In this document: positions 40,201-51,900 of the stretch, in pieces
Layout: every line of letters begins with the position of its first letter
Numbering within the stretch: the stretch's first letter is position 1
The notes under the pieces: model-generated
Seen by the model: the letters and a program-made list of their open reading frames with translations, nothing else
The model's database searches: none
What the model was told of the DNA's origin: nothing
Program-made: the position numbers and the translations under genes
NCBI GenBank assembly: GCA_964247055.1
Contig: OZ176052.1
Location: 3,782,001-3,846,000, forward strand
DNA length: 64,000 nucleotides
Origin: Paragordius varius
Lineage: Eukaryota > Nematomorpha
Direction: 5' to 3'

Positions 40201-40342
40201 TTAAATGGGTATAAATATTTGGTAAATAATAAAAAAAACAAGAGCTCTATGGTAATTCTTATACTTTTTTGTTGAATATGATATTGAATACCATAGAGCT
40301 CTTGTTTTGTCCATTCTTTACCAAATATTTATACCCATCTAA
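40201..40342. repeat. Long near-perfect hairpin
   Basis: The arm 40205-40254 (ATGGGTATAAATATTTGGTA to AGAGCTCTATGGTA) pairs with 40289-40338, leaving a loop of 34 bases; the stem has only a few mismatches over 50 bases. The outer GTTAAAT/CTAAC also pair, so the hairpin overlaps the first bases of the adjoining M1 MITE. It could be a terminal-repeat remnant or a stem-loop precursor. Confidence 0.65.
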
Positions 40343-40912
40343 CACTTGGATACAACACATTCATTTTAGTTCGATTCAAATTGGGGTAATTATATGCCCC
40401 AGGCGTGTTTAAAATTAAATTATTTAAAAAATATGGAAGGAATCAAAACCATGGCAAAATGTTGCACCTATATAAAATTAATAAACCGAAATATATAAAA
40501 AATTATTCAAAAACACTTGATATTACTTATTTTAAGCTAAAACCGAAAGGTAAAAATTTAGTCAACGTAACATGTGTGCAATGGTAAAATTGAAAAATAA
40601 TACAAAATAACCCGCTTTTTCTATTTCTATCAATGTTAGTTATAATTTAAATAAAAAAATTATCTTTAATTTTACCCTTAAAATTAAATAAAGACGATAT
40701 TTTGCAAAATTTTTGTAAAATAAAAATGGCGGCCAAGTAGTTTGACATGGTTCTTTTTTTTCAAAACAAAATTTTTAGATATTTTGGCATATTTATATAA
40801 TTTTACTTAGAATAGAAGCATAAATTTAGATCGGGACCGTTTCCTTCAGTAGTTTTTTGATAATCCTAACTCAAATTTAGTCTGGGGTATTTAGATACCC
40901 CAGAAGTGTTAA
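40340..40912. repeat. MITE family M1, single copy
   Basis: TAACACTTGGATACAACACA at the left, AGAAGTGTTA at the right. Inside, CAAATTGGGGTAATTATATG near the left corresponds inverted to CTGGGGTATTTAGATACCCC near the right. Other copies: 13995-15150 (nested pair), 56501-57049 and 58705-59253. Non-coding, about 570 bp. Confidence 0.7.
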
Positions 40913-41154
40913 ATACAAAAAAGAATGCAATAAAAATTTCAAAACAGAAAAATATATTCATGTGCAAAGTTTTGAAATCATTTTAATGTAGGGAAATTTT
41001 TCTACATTTCGAATTAAGTAAAAAATAATTACCAAAATTAAATCTAAAGAAAATATATTAATATTAAAATAAGCGAAAATTCGTTTATGTGTCTTTTAAA
41101 AATTCATCAATAAAAAAATAATTTAAGTATCAATATGTCATAGGGCAATTTAAA

Positions 41155-41215
41155 GCACTCTCAGGGCTGCATGCGGCCGGCGGGCCGCGGTTTGAGTGTT
41201 ACTCGATTAGACTTT
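41155..41215. repeat. Isolated hAT-like terminus
   Basis: CAGGGCTGCATGCGGCCGGC followed by GGGCCGCGGTTTGAGTGTTA is strikingly GC-rich against its surroundings and resembles the CAGGG-GCGGCCC ends of hAT elements. No inverted partner was found nearby. Confidence 0.4.
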
Positions 41216-41496
41216 TGGTAAATATGGTATCCTAAGCGCTTAAAAGGGTTACGTTTTGAACGATCACTAACCGGCATTAGCATAAAACATTGTTTTATTT
41301 TTTCGACATAAAAATGCATACTTGCAAGATAAGGTATTTTGACAATTTAAGACAAGTTGAAAAGAATTAAAGATTGAAATTTTTTTATGGCACAAAATTA
41401 GCTGGAAGTGGAAATGATGATATATTGTTAAACAAACCTAAATTACATAAAGTCCTTATAGAATTAATAATAAAAAGGTGTCAAATTTCGATATAC

Positions 41497-41748
41497 CAGG
41501 AACTCCAGCCCCACCAATGGAACCCATCACGCCTTTAACATTATGTAAATATTTAGTGTAAAAAACAAAATCTTAGTTTCGGATGCAAAAATATAAATAA
41601 TAATTTAAACCTAAATCTATGTTATTCAAATAGAAACGACTAAAAATAGAATTTTTACAGCATTTGGAAAATATGAATTATTTTGACCAAATACTCTATC
41701 TACTGCAATCAAAAAAACGCTAACTAAACTTAAAGGGAAGCGCGGCAT
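41497..41748 (-). pseudogene. Decayed microexon gene, third family member
   Basis: Reading on the minus strand, the ATG at 41748 begins MPRFPLSLVSVFLIAVDRVF followed by GQ. It has the same 22-codon length and pattern as the signal-peptide exon of genes A and B. The donor GT after it is lost (AATAAT instead). About 140 bases further, 41544-41497 encodes NVKGVMGSIGGAGVPG, matching exon 2 (IPNIGGVVGSIGGGIP), with an intact donor but no acceptor AG at the expected place. Exons 3-7 are not found. Upstream, about 41815-41880, the promoter block shared by genes A and B is present in reverse orientation. A decayed, 3'-truncated paralogue. Confidence 0.75.
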
Positions 41749-42164
41749 TTTAAAAGAATCATGTAAAATTTATTTAATAAGTTTGATGACAACAACAACA
41801 AAGTTAGATGTATTTAAAATCAATCAATGTCATTGTCAATTTTGTTTGTTTTCGTTACCTATCAAGCTGTTATTAAATATTTTGCTTTTTGAACACTTGG
41901 CCAAAAATATGAATTTTCATATACAACTAGGCCACATATTAAAATTTGGATAATTCATTCATATCGTTACTTGTTTTGATTTATCGATCTTCAAATTTAA
42001 ATTTGATAATACTTTTCATATCTAATGGTAAACAGTATAATTAATTTAATTATAAACATAAGGAAGATTAAACCTTAAAAATTTTTTATTTTGACATCAT
42101 TATTCAGAAATTATGTGCTATTGAAATTTGTTCAAAGCGTTTTTTTTTCAATGTGCAAAAGAGC

Positions 42165-42335
42165 TCTAAAAAATGTTTAAAAATAAAAAATGGATATCAA
42201 TCAAAAATTTACTATTATTTAGCAGATATATCATCCAAAATTGGGCTCAAAATAAATAAAAAAACCAAAAATTATCAAAGCAGGGGCGAAGATATATTTG
42301 TTCGAACCCTGGTGTAAAATTCTTGCTTGTCTCTT
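42165..42335. repeat. Family N3 dispersed repeat copy
   Basis: Matches 4863-5040 and 60461-60650 through the shared CATCCAAAATTGGGCT-like and AAAAAAACCAAAAAT blocks, and ends GAACCCTGG. Its left end is diverged. Non-coding. Confidence 0.5.
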
Positions 42336-44584
42336 GATTCTGTATAAGAATTGTTAGCATTTTAATAATTACATTTGGATCCTTATGATTTGTAGTTGTG
42401 CCCAGAGTAGTATAAAACTGCAATTTTTGATAAGAGGGTAAACTTCTAGACCGGAAAAAAATAATAATCCTGAAGGCTTATGACTGCAATCATCGGTTAT
42501 CAGAAAATGCTATAATTGCAAATTTCTGTATTGTTTTCATTATGTCTGTGTTTCAAAATTTATTACATTACTAATCAAAATAGATATACTCCTGCCAAAT
42601 GGTTTAAATTTATATTAAAGGTATAATTATATTTTTATTTGAACCGTACACCTGGAACCAGAATTAGGCTTTTTGGAACCAATCTACTTCTGTTTCTAAT
42701 TTTTTAAAATTTTAAAACCGACATTGGTTTGATATTTATTTTTATACTCTATAATGGGCTTTTACCATATGTTCGACTTAAAAATAAAAAAATCGTTTTT
42801 TAGGATGTTAAAAAAATCGAACAAAAAAATTTCAGAATTACAAAAAATTTACATAGTTTTAAGATTCATAAATTTAATAAGTGCGATTCCGTCTGTCGAC
42901 TAATATTTTTCAGACACGGGGAATTATATGTAAGCCAACTTAGAATTGTTTGATTATAATCAATGCGCCATTGTTTCTAGTTTTATAATTCTGTTAAACG
43001 GAGCTTTGTATTTAAAACTTCTAACTTTATGTATAAGATAATATTTTAATAACTCCATAATATATTTAATAAAAATAACGAGTTCTGAAATCCTTTTTGG
43101 ACGCAACCCGCATAGGTTTTCTTTTTATTATCCAAAATAATTTGACTTCTGTAAAGCCCTGTTTTTAACCAGATAATTGCGCAATCATATGGAATACAAG
43201 CCTATGATTTGCATTAGAAACCAAATTTTATCAATTAACTTGATATGATCTGATGTCCAATACCCATTTATAATTCTATTTCAGATATATTATTGTATAT
43301 AGAGTCAAAATATATAGCTTAACTGTGTACCATAGTCATTTTTCCGGTCATACTTGCGTCAATTGAAAATCTAATTTACTGAACATTTGATTTCATTTGC
43401 TACAATCAATTAATTTTTAATTTATATGTTTGAATTATAGTTTAGTCATAAAATAAATGGTAATAACTTTAAGAATATTCTTCCCGTACCAATCAATAAA
43501 GTTAATTGAATATTTAAAATTCGTGACCGGTCCAAACCGATAAGGCTAAAAATAAATTTTAAAGCAATAAGTTTGTGTAAAATACTTTAATTCAAATGTT
43601 TTTAGGATGTGTATTTGTTCAAAAGTGTGTTATTATTATAATTCAAAAAACGCACGATTCTTAAAATTAAAATCTCTTAATGATACATGAAATAACTGAA
43701 AAAATCATTTTAATTAAAGATGATTAACCCATTCTGCTCCAACATAAATATCAGAGCTAAGGAGCGAGGTTTGCTATCTATTATGCATTTTTTATCAGCA
43801 ATAGAGCTTAGGGCAAAAAGATTAAAAATCGGGTTTAAACCACCAAAAAATGTAATAGTCTCAGGATTGTTGAGGAGAATGGAGCCGGAATAGATTTATT
43901 TTAAAAATTCTAATAGGGTCATTGTCAAAAAATTTAATAAAAACCCAAAGGCATGGGTTACCAAAACCGGTTCTTAACCTTAGGTATAAGGTTAACCAAA
44001 ATCTAAATTTTGCTTGTTATTCTATGTTTATTTGAATATTAAGGCGAAATGATTTTTTATATGGTTAACTTGAGTATTTGAACGATACACAAAATTCCAA
44101 TAACCGTTGATTTCTTGTAACTAATTATATTTAACGCTATGAACAATGCCATGTCTATCTTCAAAAACTAATAATTTTTTTAGCTCTCATTTTGAGGTGA
44201 TTTGTTAATTCATTGATAAAAATCTTCTGTAAATTGTATGTTTCGTATTTTTTAATTATTAACCCTGCGCGTGGCTGCGACACAGACGAAACAATAATCT
44301 ATCAAATAGCCTTCAAAAAGGAAATCCGAGAATATAAATGTTAATAATTAAATTTTAATGAATATACACTATTCGCGAAAGATCACTTCAAAGTCATGTT
44401 TGTGAAGGCGTATTTTATATAAGGTGCGGCTCTACCTAAGACTAATTTAATAAAAGCAACCATAATCTTATCTTGACCTTTATCAGATAAATGCATAGGG
44501 GTAAGGGAGTGTGTATGAACACTGGTTTCATTTAAAAACGTGTATTACCCATGTTAGGCGCTTTAATAAATTAAAAAAAAATAT
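42336..44584. repeat. Diverged segmental-duplicate flank (A side)
   Basis: No gene is seen. About 42640-43300 is a diverged relative of the sequence downstream of gene A (about 55960-56480), with shared words around ACCAGAAT, TTTTAAAACC and GATAATTGCGCAATCAT. About 43690-44584 relates to about 60140-61140 upstream of gene B (CCACCAAAAAATGTAA, then a TCAGGAT-GGAATGGA block; the cluster near AACGCG/ATAGACAAAACAA; ATAAATGCATAGGGG). These are the edges of an old tandem duplication that includes the microexon gene. Confidence 0.55.
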
Positions 44585-45734
44585 TTTTATGGTAATGTGA
44601 CCAGATAGGCTGTTTTTCGCAGTATAGTACTGGGTTTTTGGAACTGCGCCTGTACTGCGCCCACTTTTGTACTGCTTTTTGAAATTAAAAAAAATTTTTT
44701 TTATAAAACCTTTTATTTATTTAAAAAAAAATTTTAGAACTTAATATAGTACCCTGCGGTAAAAAACTAAGATTGGCCTATTTGTAATTGGTTAATATTT
44801 TATTTCTGATCGAATTATACATAATACTTAAGATTGCAGCCTTTCGCTCAGTGGCGAAACTATAAATTTCGGACTCCACACAGTACGATTCAGAATGGCT
44901 CTTTTCAGGGCTTCCGGAAAAAGAGGCCTTAAAATTTAAAATTAACAAAATCAATTTATGATATTTTAATAAATGTTAGATCAAGTTTAGAAAGTTCATT
45001 ATTTGTTATAATTATCAAACAGAAAATTATATAGAAAATTCTTATTCCCGTAACATATTATATGATTTCGGATAACTTTTTTTTATTTAAAATTTAGGAG
45101 TTTTTACGTTTTCTATACTAATTAGGTGAGATGCAAGATATTACATAATTTTTTTTCCTAAACTTTATTTTTTATTAGTTTTCTTATTTTTTTGCATAAA
45201 CAAATATGAGATATTTTATTGAAGCGTACTTCCGATTTTGAAGCATGATAGAAATGGTTTAACGCTTTAAGATGTAATAAATCCCTTTTTCTAAATAATT
45301 CAATGATGTTAAACATTACTATAGGTTCAAGTTTTTAATTTAAAGGTTTTGCTTGCAAATTTTGGTGAATTTTTGTAAAAAAACACAATTTTTATTAACA
45401 TAAATTTGAAAGCGAACGAATATTTTAATCAAAATTTTGATTAAGAATTGGCATTATCGAATTATATATATAAAACGTTATAACATCTCAACCGTTTATA
45501 TTGTTTCCATCATGTTAAAAATAATATGAAATACGCTTAAGCAAAATTTTGATAAAAATTAAATTTTTGAAAGTGTATATTTTTTAAAAAATATATTTGG
45601 TTGATATCAAAATTTAGTATATATTTAAAAATAGAGCACAATGTCGGATTTTTGCAACAGTTCATTTTAAAAAAGCCAAAAAATGCAGAGCCCACATCTA
45701 ATTAAATTTTTAAAACTATTTTTTGCTATATGTA

Positions 45735-48700
45735 TAAGGTGACCAGATTTTTTGAAGGAAAAAGCGGGACAAATCTGAGAAGGTGAAGGGGGGTCGTTGG
45801 GAGGTACAACCAAAAATTTTTATACAAAAAATTTATTGTAATATTTATTTATTTTTAACACAAATACATTATAAATATAAAAAAATTTGTACCTCACAGG
45901 TTGTTTGTACCTTATTCAATAAATTTACATGTGCAGAAACAAAGGGTGAAGATTGTAATATTCTAGAAAAAAATAATAAAGACGAAATCATCACAAAGTT
46001 CGCTGGGTGATGCAAGAAGCGGCACAAAAAATATTTTTAACAATTTAGCTAATCTTAATCAAAACATTATTGGCAGATACACAACGCTATTCAAACAGCT
46101 ACTGATTTGTTACCTGCTTGGATATTGTAAAACTGTTGGTTAGCTCTTTTGCCAGCGATCGAAATATTTATAAAAATGTGATCTCCTAGAATCCTATTTT
46201 TTATCACAGGACAAAGGTCAAAATTCCACAAAAAAGGTTAGAAAATAATTTTATACCATTACCTAATCGCAATATTATAAAGCATCCAGAAAAACAAGGC
46301 TTAATGAATATCCAGAATATAAAAATGTTTTATACAAACAGAAACGATTATTTGGAACACAAGACGGTGCACAATGAACTTTTTTATGAAGTCTCATTAT
46401 ATTAAATAAATATATTGAATGAAAACTTATATTATGGACAACAGAAAGAAATACGTAGGATAGAAATGGTTAAAATAATCATTTTTAAACAAATTATGTT
46501 CCATACAATAATATTTTAATTCTGGAATTTGCATTATCTTTACCTGAACAACTGCTAATGAAGGCGTTCCACAGAAAATTAAGAAAGGACACGGAATCAA
46601 ATTTAAATGTTAAATAAAAGCCATTTTATGTGTTCAAATATAATTTGACAAATTATGAAGACTTATACAATATTTTAAGCAATTTTGTTACTTTTTTAAC
46701 ACAAAAACTTTAAATAAAATATTTTAGTCTTTGGTATATTTTTTGTTTGAGTGAATGCTTTTTAGCAGATTGTCATCATTTTTTAAAATATTGTAAAACT
46801 TCACAAGAATTTGTCAAATTATATTTGACAGATAAAACGGCCTTTAAAGTTTCAACATTTAAATTTGATTTTTCCGATGTCCACACCTGATTTACTGTGC
46901 AAAAAACGAGCTCAGTAGCAGCGTTGGTTCCAGGTAAAGATAGTGTCAATTCCACAATTTTCAAAATATTATTGTATGTAATATAGTTGGCTTCAAAATG
47001 ATGAAATATTTCCAACCATTTTTTTTCTACTGTATATTTTTCTTTTGTCCATAATTTATGTTTTTCAATATTAATATATCTTTTAACTAATGATACTTCA
47101 GAAAAAGATCATTTTCTGAAAGATTACTTTTTGAGAATTTTTGGGAGCAGATATAATTAAATGATTTTTGAACATCGCACTAATCATCTGATTTTAATGT
47201 TATCCAATGAAAATGAATTGCGTCGTTCAGTCTTCCAAATAATCTTTACATTTTGTATAAAACATTTTTATATGGTGCATGATATCTTGGCGATTTATTA
47301 AACCTTGTTTTTCTAAATTATTTATTATATTGCGGATGGTTAATGGTATAAAATTATTTTCTAACCGTTCTTGACATTGGAATTTTAGGTTACTAACTTC
47401 ATTGGCTACTTCGATTGCCGAAATTTTGTCATCTTCTAAATTTAGTGACATTTTGAAAAAGAGAAGCTTGATTATGTAAGAATTTTAACCATATTTTTTA
47501 AAAATCACTTTCAAAAAACTTTAAGTGGTAGCACATTTGTCCTGAGGTAAAAAAAGATTTTAAAGGATCATACATTTTTAAAATTCTTTTAATAGCTAGC
47601 ATAAAAGCTAACAAACGAGTTTTACAATATCCAAGCATTTTTTGATATTGAACTTCTGCATTTTCACATAATTCTTTAAGCGTTTCAACATGTACCGTGT
47701 ATATATAAAAATAGGAATATATTTTAACAACTACATTTTCCACATCTAGGGGTAACAAATCAGCAGCTGTTTGAATAGCGTTGTGTATTATATGCGCTGC
47801 ACACCCAACGCTAATAATGGTTTGATTAAGATTATCTGCTAATTTATGAAAAATATTTTTTGTCCCTCCTTGCTTTTCCACCAAAGTTCGTATTGGTGTT
47901 GTCAGCGCAATATGCGATAATTTTGTCTTTTAAATTATTTTTTTCTAGAATATGCATTATTGAAGTAAATATTATTTCGTAATTTTCACCGGGTAGGGAA
48001 ATTAAATTTAAATTTTAATTTTTACTCCGGTTTCTGAATCAAAAAAATATCTTATCAAAGTGGGAAATAATTTTGTTTCATGGTGATTTGAAGCATCAGA
48101 GTATAGGGATAAGAAATTAATTTTTAGCAAATCTTTTTGTATTTCAGAAAATGCATGTGGCGAAAGGACATTGCACACAATGGCTTCAGCCTTTGTACGG
48201 GCACATGTAAATTTTTATGGAATAACGTGCGAATAACCTGTGAGGTACAGTCCATAGATCTAAAGGAATGATTGTGATTAACGGCGTGAAAAGATAACAC
48301 GCCCTCAGCTAGTGCCAAATTCTTTTCTTCCACTCCAAAAGCGGTTTTTCGAAAAAATCGCTCATTTTGTAAGATGATGCCGTCATATCTAAACATTTTT
48401 TATGTTTCTGTGTTTCCATATGCTTTGTAATATCATGCTTGCCGCCATGTGCTAGGGTGAATTCCCCCTCGCATATAAGACATTTAACAGATGATTCATT
48501 CTTCGTTTTTTTAATAAAAGGAAAATCTTTCATTAATTCATCGTTGAATTTACAACCTCTTTTTGTGCTCATATTTATAAACTACTATTAGTATAATAAA
48601 TATTATATTACCTTAATTTTCTGAAATAAACGTGTAAGGTACCGATTTGTGGTATCAATTTGTCTTTTAAGCTACCGATTTGTGGTATTAATTTGGCTTT

Positions 48701-49139
48701 TTCATAATGTTGGCAAGTAATAAAACTAAAATATTAGTATAAAAAATATTATATTACCTTAATTTTCTGAAATAAACGTGTAAGGTACCGATTTGTGGTA
48801 TCAATTTGTCTTTTAATCTAGAGATTTGTGGTATTAACTTGGCTTTTTGATAATAATGACAGTAGTAGTAGGAAGGAAAGTGTATAATCATTTGATATAA
48901 ATTCGAAAAAAATAAATATTTTTAATTTAAAAATAAAAAATTTTAATTTAAAATGGATATAGATTATAAAGATATTTAATGATAAAAAAATTTAAACGGA
49001 AAAAAATTTATTTGTATTAAAAAAAATTTTTTTTATATAATCATGAAAAAGCGGGACATTTTAAAAACGTAGCGGGACGCGGGACAAAATGTGAAAAAGC
49101 GGGACTGTCCCGCCAAAAGCGGGACGTCTGGTCACCTTA
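45735..49139 (-). mobile_element. Composite hAT element 2, with inverted partial transposase
   Basis: 3.4 kb with the same TAAGGTGACCAGATTTTTTG left end and inverted right end as composite 1, and a perfect 8-bp target duplication TATATGTA (45727-45734, 49140-49147). From about 45890 to 46700 a plus-strand, 5'-truncated, internally deleted transposase copy; from about 46740 to 48572 the main minus-strand copy. The copies meet tail to tail, as in composite 1, so the architecture was mobilised as a unit. Two units of about 146 bp with GGTACCGATTTGTGGTATC lie upstream of the gene (48590-48860); composite 1 has three. Confidence 0.85.
46776..48572 (-). pseudogene. hAT transposase relic (composite hAT 2)
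   Basis: Starts MSTKRGCKFNDELMKDFPF; BED-like zinc finger CLICEGEFTLAHGGKHDITK; later segments FHKLADNLNQTIISVGCAAH, MFYTKCKDYLED and, at the 3' end, LPGTNAATE and VWTSEKSNLNVETLKAVLSV, the hATC dimerisation domain of hAT transposases. The segments lie in several frames with intervening stops, so this copy cannot encode a full enzyme. It is the best source in the window for the family's protein features. Confidence 0.8.
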
Positions 49140-49467
49140 TATATGTAGTGTATGTTATATTTTAGTGATATTGTTTAAAATTAAGCATTTAGCTTTCACC
49201 AAAAAATATATTTGAAAAAATTGCGCACCTTTCGCAATTTATACGGAGCACCTACCACAAAAGTGTAAATATCTTTAATAATTCGTAAAGGTTAAAACCA
49301 AAAGCACCACTATAATCCTGATATTTTCCTATCAGAATATATACATATCATCAGGATATTTTTTGTGGAAATGTAATATATCCCACCGATGGTGTAAAAA
49401 CAGGGAAAATATGTTTTAATTTTGTACTGCGTCCAAGTTCAAAATATCTGGTCACATTATTTTATGG

Positions 49468-50316
49468 TAAATGAAGGCGATCCCCTTTTACCCAAAATTT
49501 CTTCAAAGAAATGGTTTCTCAGAATTTCTTAATACAAAAAAGTATAATTAACCATACTCACTGCATTTCAATACGGATATAAAAATTTGTTGTACCTTAA
49601 TGGATTTACATGATTTTTGAAAAATTACTGCAAAGTTAATATTCTACATTTTTAAAAAATTGATTTGCCGGTAATCATTTTTAAAGTATTGGAAAATTAT
49701 TTAAGTGATTAATTTGGATATTAAACACGACGATCCCCATGTTGCTTTAACACACTCATAGAAGGGTTCAAGGCAACTCTGTTTCAAATTACAAAAGCAT
49801 ATTATAGGTTAAATAAACAATATTAATATATATTTATTTATTTTAATAGTAACAACACCATCAATTCCTGGTACTGCTTCATGACCTTCTACCTTTTTAT
49901 ACTCGTTGACATGTTGGGGTAGTTTTATATCCCAGAGCTCATTTCGTAAATAAACCACTGCTTCAAACGTTATTTTAGCTAGAATATAATTGTGAATTTT
50001 TGTTCTCATGTATTAGATAAATATATGTTTACATTATGTGTAAGACTCTAAGGTTGAGACAGCGCCAAAACATTTTTGAAACGAACAGCTGATATTAAAA
50101 TCAAAATAAATCAAGTTTTTGCTGGTAAAATGCAGCAAAGCTTTTTACAATGGATTATTTATATTTACTGACCATAATATACATTTATTTGGCTATTAAC
50201 GATTTAAAATTTAAAAATTGCAGCGAAAAGGTTTTTTTATTTTACATTTTTAAAAAAATTTGTTTTATGGGCCTAAAAGGCCTTTATATCTTACTTTTTA
50301 ATTTATATTCCGATCG
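49468..50316. repeat. Continuation of the duplicated flank, then unassigned DNA
   Basis: 49468-49810 continues the A-side duplicate interrupted by the older hAT: CACACTCATAGAAGGGTTC and CAAATTACAAAAGCA match the B side near 61425-61475. From 49810 to 50316 nothing recognisable is seen. Confidence 0.5.
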
Positions 50317-50487
50317 CTCTAGAACAGGGCTTCTTAGACTTTTGTAATTCCCGACCCCATTAATAATAGCGAGTTTCTTAACGACCCCAACAATTCGAAA
50401 AACGCTTAGAATTGTTGATAATATTTATCAGGATTATTTCGGTTTTAAGAGATTGACAAAAATAAATCTGCATTTTTTATAAATTTC

Positions 50488-51853
50488 TATACCATTTTTC
50501 ATGCAAAAACATCATTTTTTCAACCAAATGCAACATTTTTTCAACCAAACGCAACATTTTTTCAAGCAAACGCAACATTTTTTCAAGCAAAGACATCATT
50601 TTTTCAAGCAAACGCAACATTTTTTCAAGCAAACGCAACATTTTTTCAAGCAAACGCAACATTTTTTCATCCAAACGCAACATTTTTTCAACCAAAGACA
50701 ACATTTTTTCAAGCAAAAACAACAATTTTTTAAAAATTAAAAACCATTTTTTTTATTTTAAGACATATTAAATTTAAAGTTAATGGAAATTAATTTTAGC
50801 GTAGAATTATGATTTTTATTATTTTATAATAAATATGTGATGGTATGATTGATTTTCAAACAAAATTTTGCCCATAATTGCATTATTTATATTATATTTT
50901 TTCTTTTACAACAGTTTCACTAAATCAATAAATACAACTTGCGCTTTAAGAGTGTCTTGTTTAAAGTTTCTTTCATTTTTTTGCAAACAACCGTTATTTT
51001 CGTATGTAATTATCTATTTTTTTTAATTTAAACTAATATCTTTATTTATTAGTAATTGAATCAAAAATAATATTTTTATAGTAAAAACATCTTTATTTGT
51101 TTCGAACTAATTTTCTTTAAATCAATATTATTGACTTATTGTTGTTTTAAACTAAATATTACGATTAATAACCCACAAATCCTTGATGTTTAATAATGTT
51201 AAATTTTTTATAAAAAATAATATTGATATATATACGGTTCTTATGAAAGAAATGGTATTCCCTTAAAAGTTTAGGAAATAAAGAAAATAGGTTAATGATA
51301 GGATAGATGAATATAATATTGCTTGATTAATAAAAGTTAGAATCAAAATTAAAATATTGAAGGACCAAATTGAAGTGTTCTAGGACCAACTTTAAATTTT
51401 CAAGGACAATTTTGAAGCGCAAAATGTATGGACTGATAAGGTTAAACTAAAGTTGTAAAAGAATAAAATAATATAAATAATGCAATTATGGGCAAAATTT
51501 TGTTTGAAAATCAATCATACCATCACATATTTATGATAAAATAATAAAAATCATAATTCTACGCTTAAATTAATTTCCATTACTTTAAATTTAATATGTC
51601 TTAAAATAAAAAAAATGGTTTTTAATTTTTAAAAAATTGTTGTTTTTGCTTGAAAAAATGTTGTCTTTGGTTGAAAAAATGTTGCGTTTGCTTGAAAAAA
51701 TGTTGCGTTTGCTTGAAAAAATGTTGCGTTTGCTTGAAAAAATGATGTCTTTGCTTGAAAAAATGTTGCGTTTGCTTGAAAAAATGTTGCGTTTGGTTGA
51801 AAAAATGTTGCATTTGGTTGAAAAAATGATGTTTTTGCATGAAAAATGGTATA
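50488..51853. mobile_element. Fold-back element with 21-bp minisatellite arms
   Basis: A large inverted repeat. The left arm starts TATACCATTTTTCATGC, carries about eleven 21-bp units of the form ACATTTTTTCAAGCAAACGC (about 50500-50730), then unique sequence to about 50935. The right arm (about 51465-51853) is its inverted copy, with one unit fewer. The centre (about 50936-51464) is AT-rich without a gene. Translated, the units give QHFFKQT one way and a LEKMLRL coiled-coil-like repeat the other way, both only by-products of the repeat. The arms resemble fold-back (FB-type) transposons. Confidence 0.75.
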
Positions 51854-51900
51854 TAATATCTTCTGATTGATAGTAAATTTATACAAGATATTATAATGAT

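Larger units (their letters stand above)
44593..49459. mobile_element. Older hAT element split by composite hAT 2
   Basis: TAATGTGACCAGATA at the left and TATCTGGTCACATTA at the right are exact inverted ends, flanked by a perfect 8-bp duplication TTTTATGG (44585-44592 and 49460-49467). Subterminal GTACTGCG words repeat near both ends. Composite hAT 2 sits inside it (45735-49139). The B-side flank near 61125-61160 reads straight through this site, so the insertion is younger than the segmental duplication. No transposase of its own is recognised. Confidence 0.8.

Noticed and set aside
50500-50730. Regular short repeats as a CRISPR array
   Set aside because: Units are head-to-tail without spacers, in an intron-rich animal genome.
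50477-50740. Open frames giving repeated QHFFKQT or LEKMLRLLEK peptides, also at 51622-51939
   Set aside because: They are translations of a 21-bp minisatellite in the arms of an inverted repeat; the unit length is a multiple of three, so frames stay open by chance.
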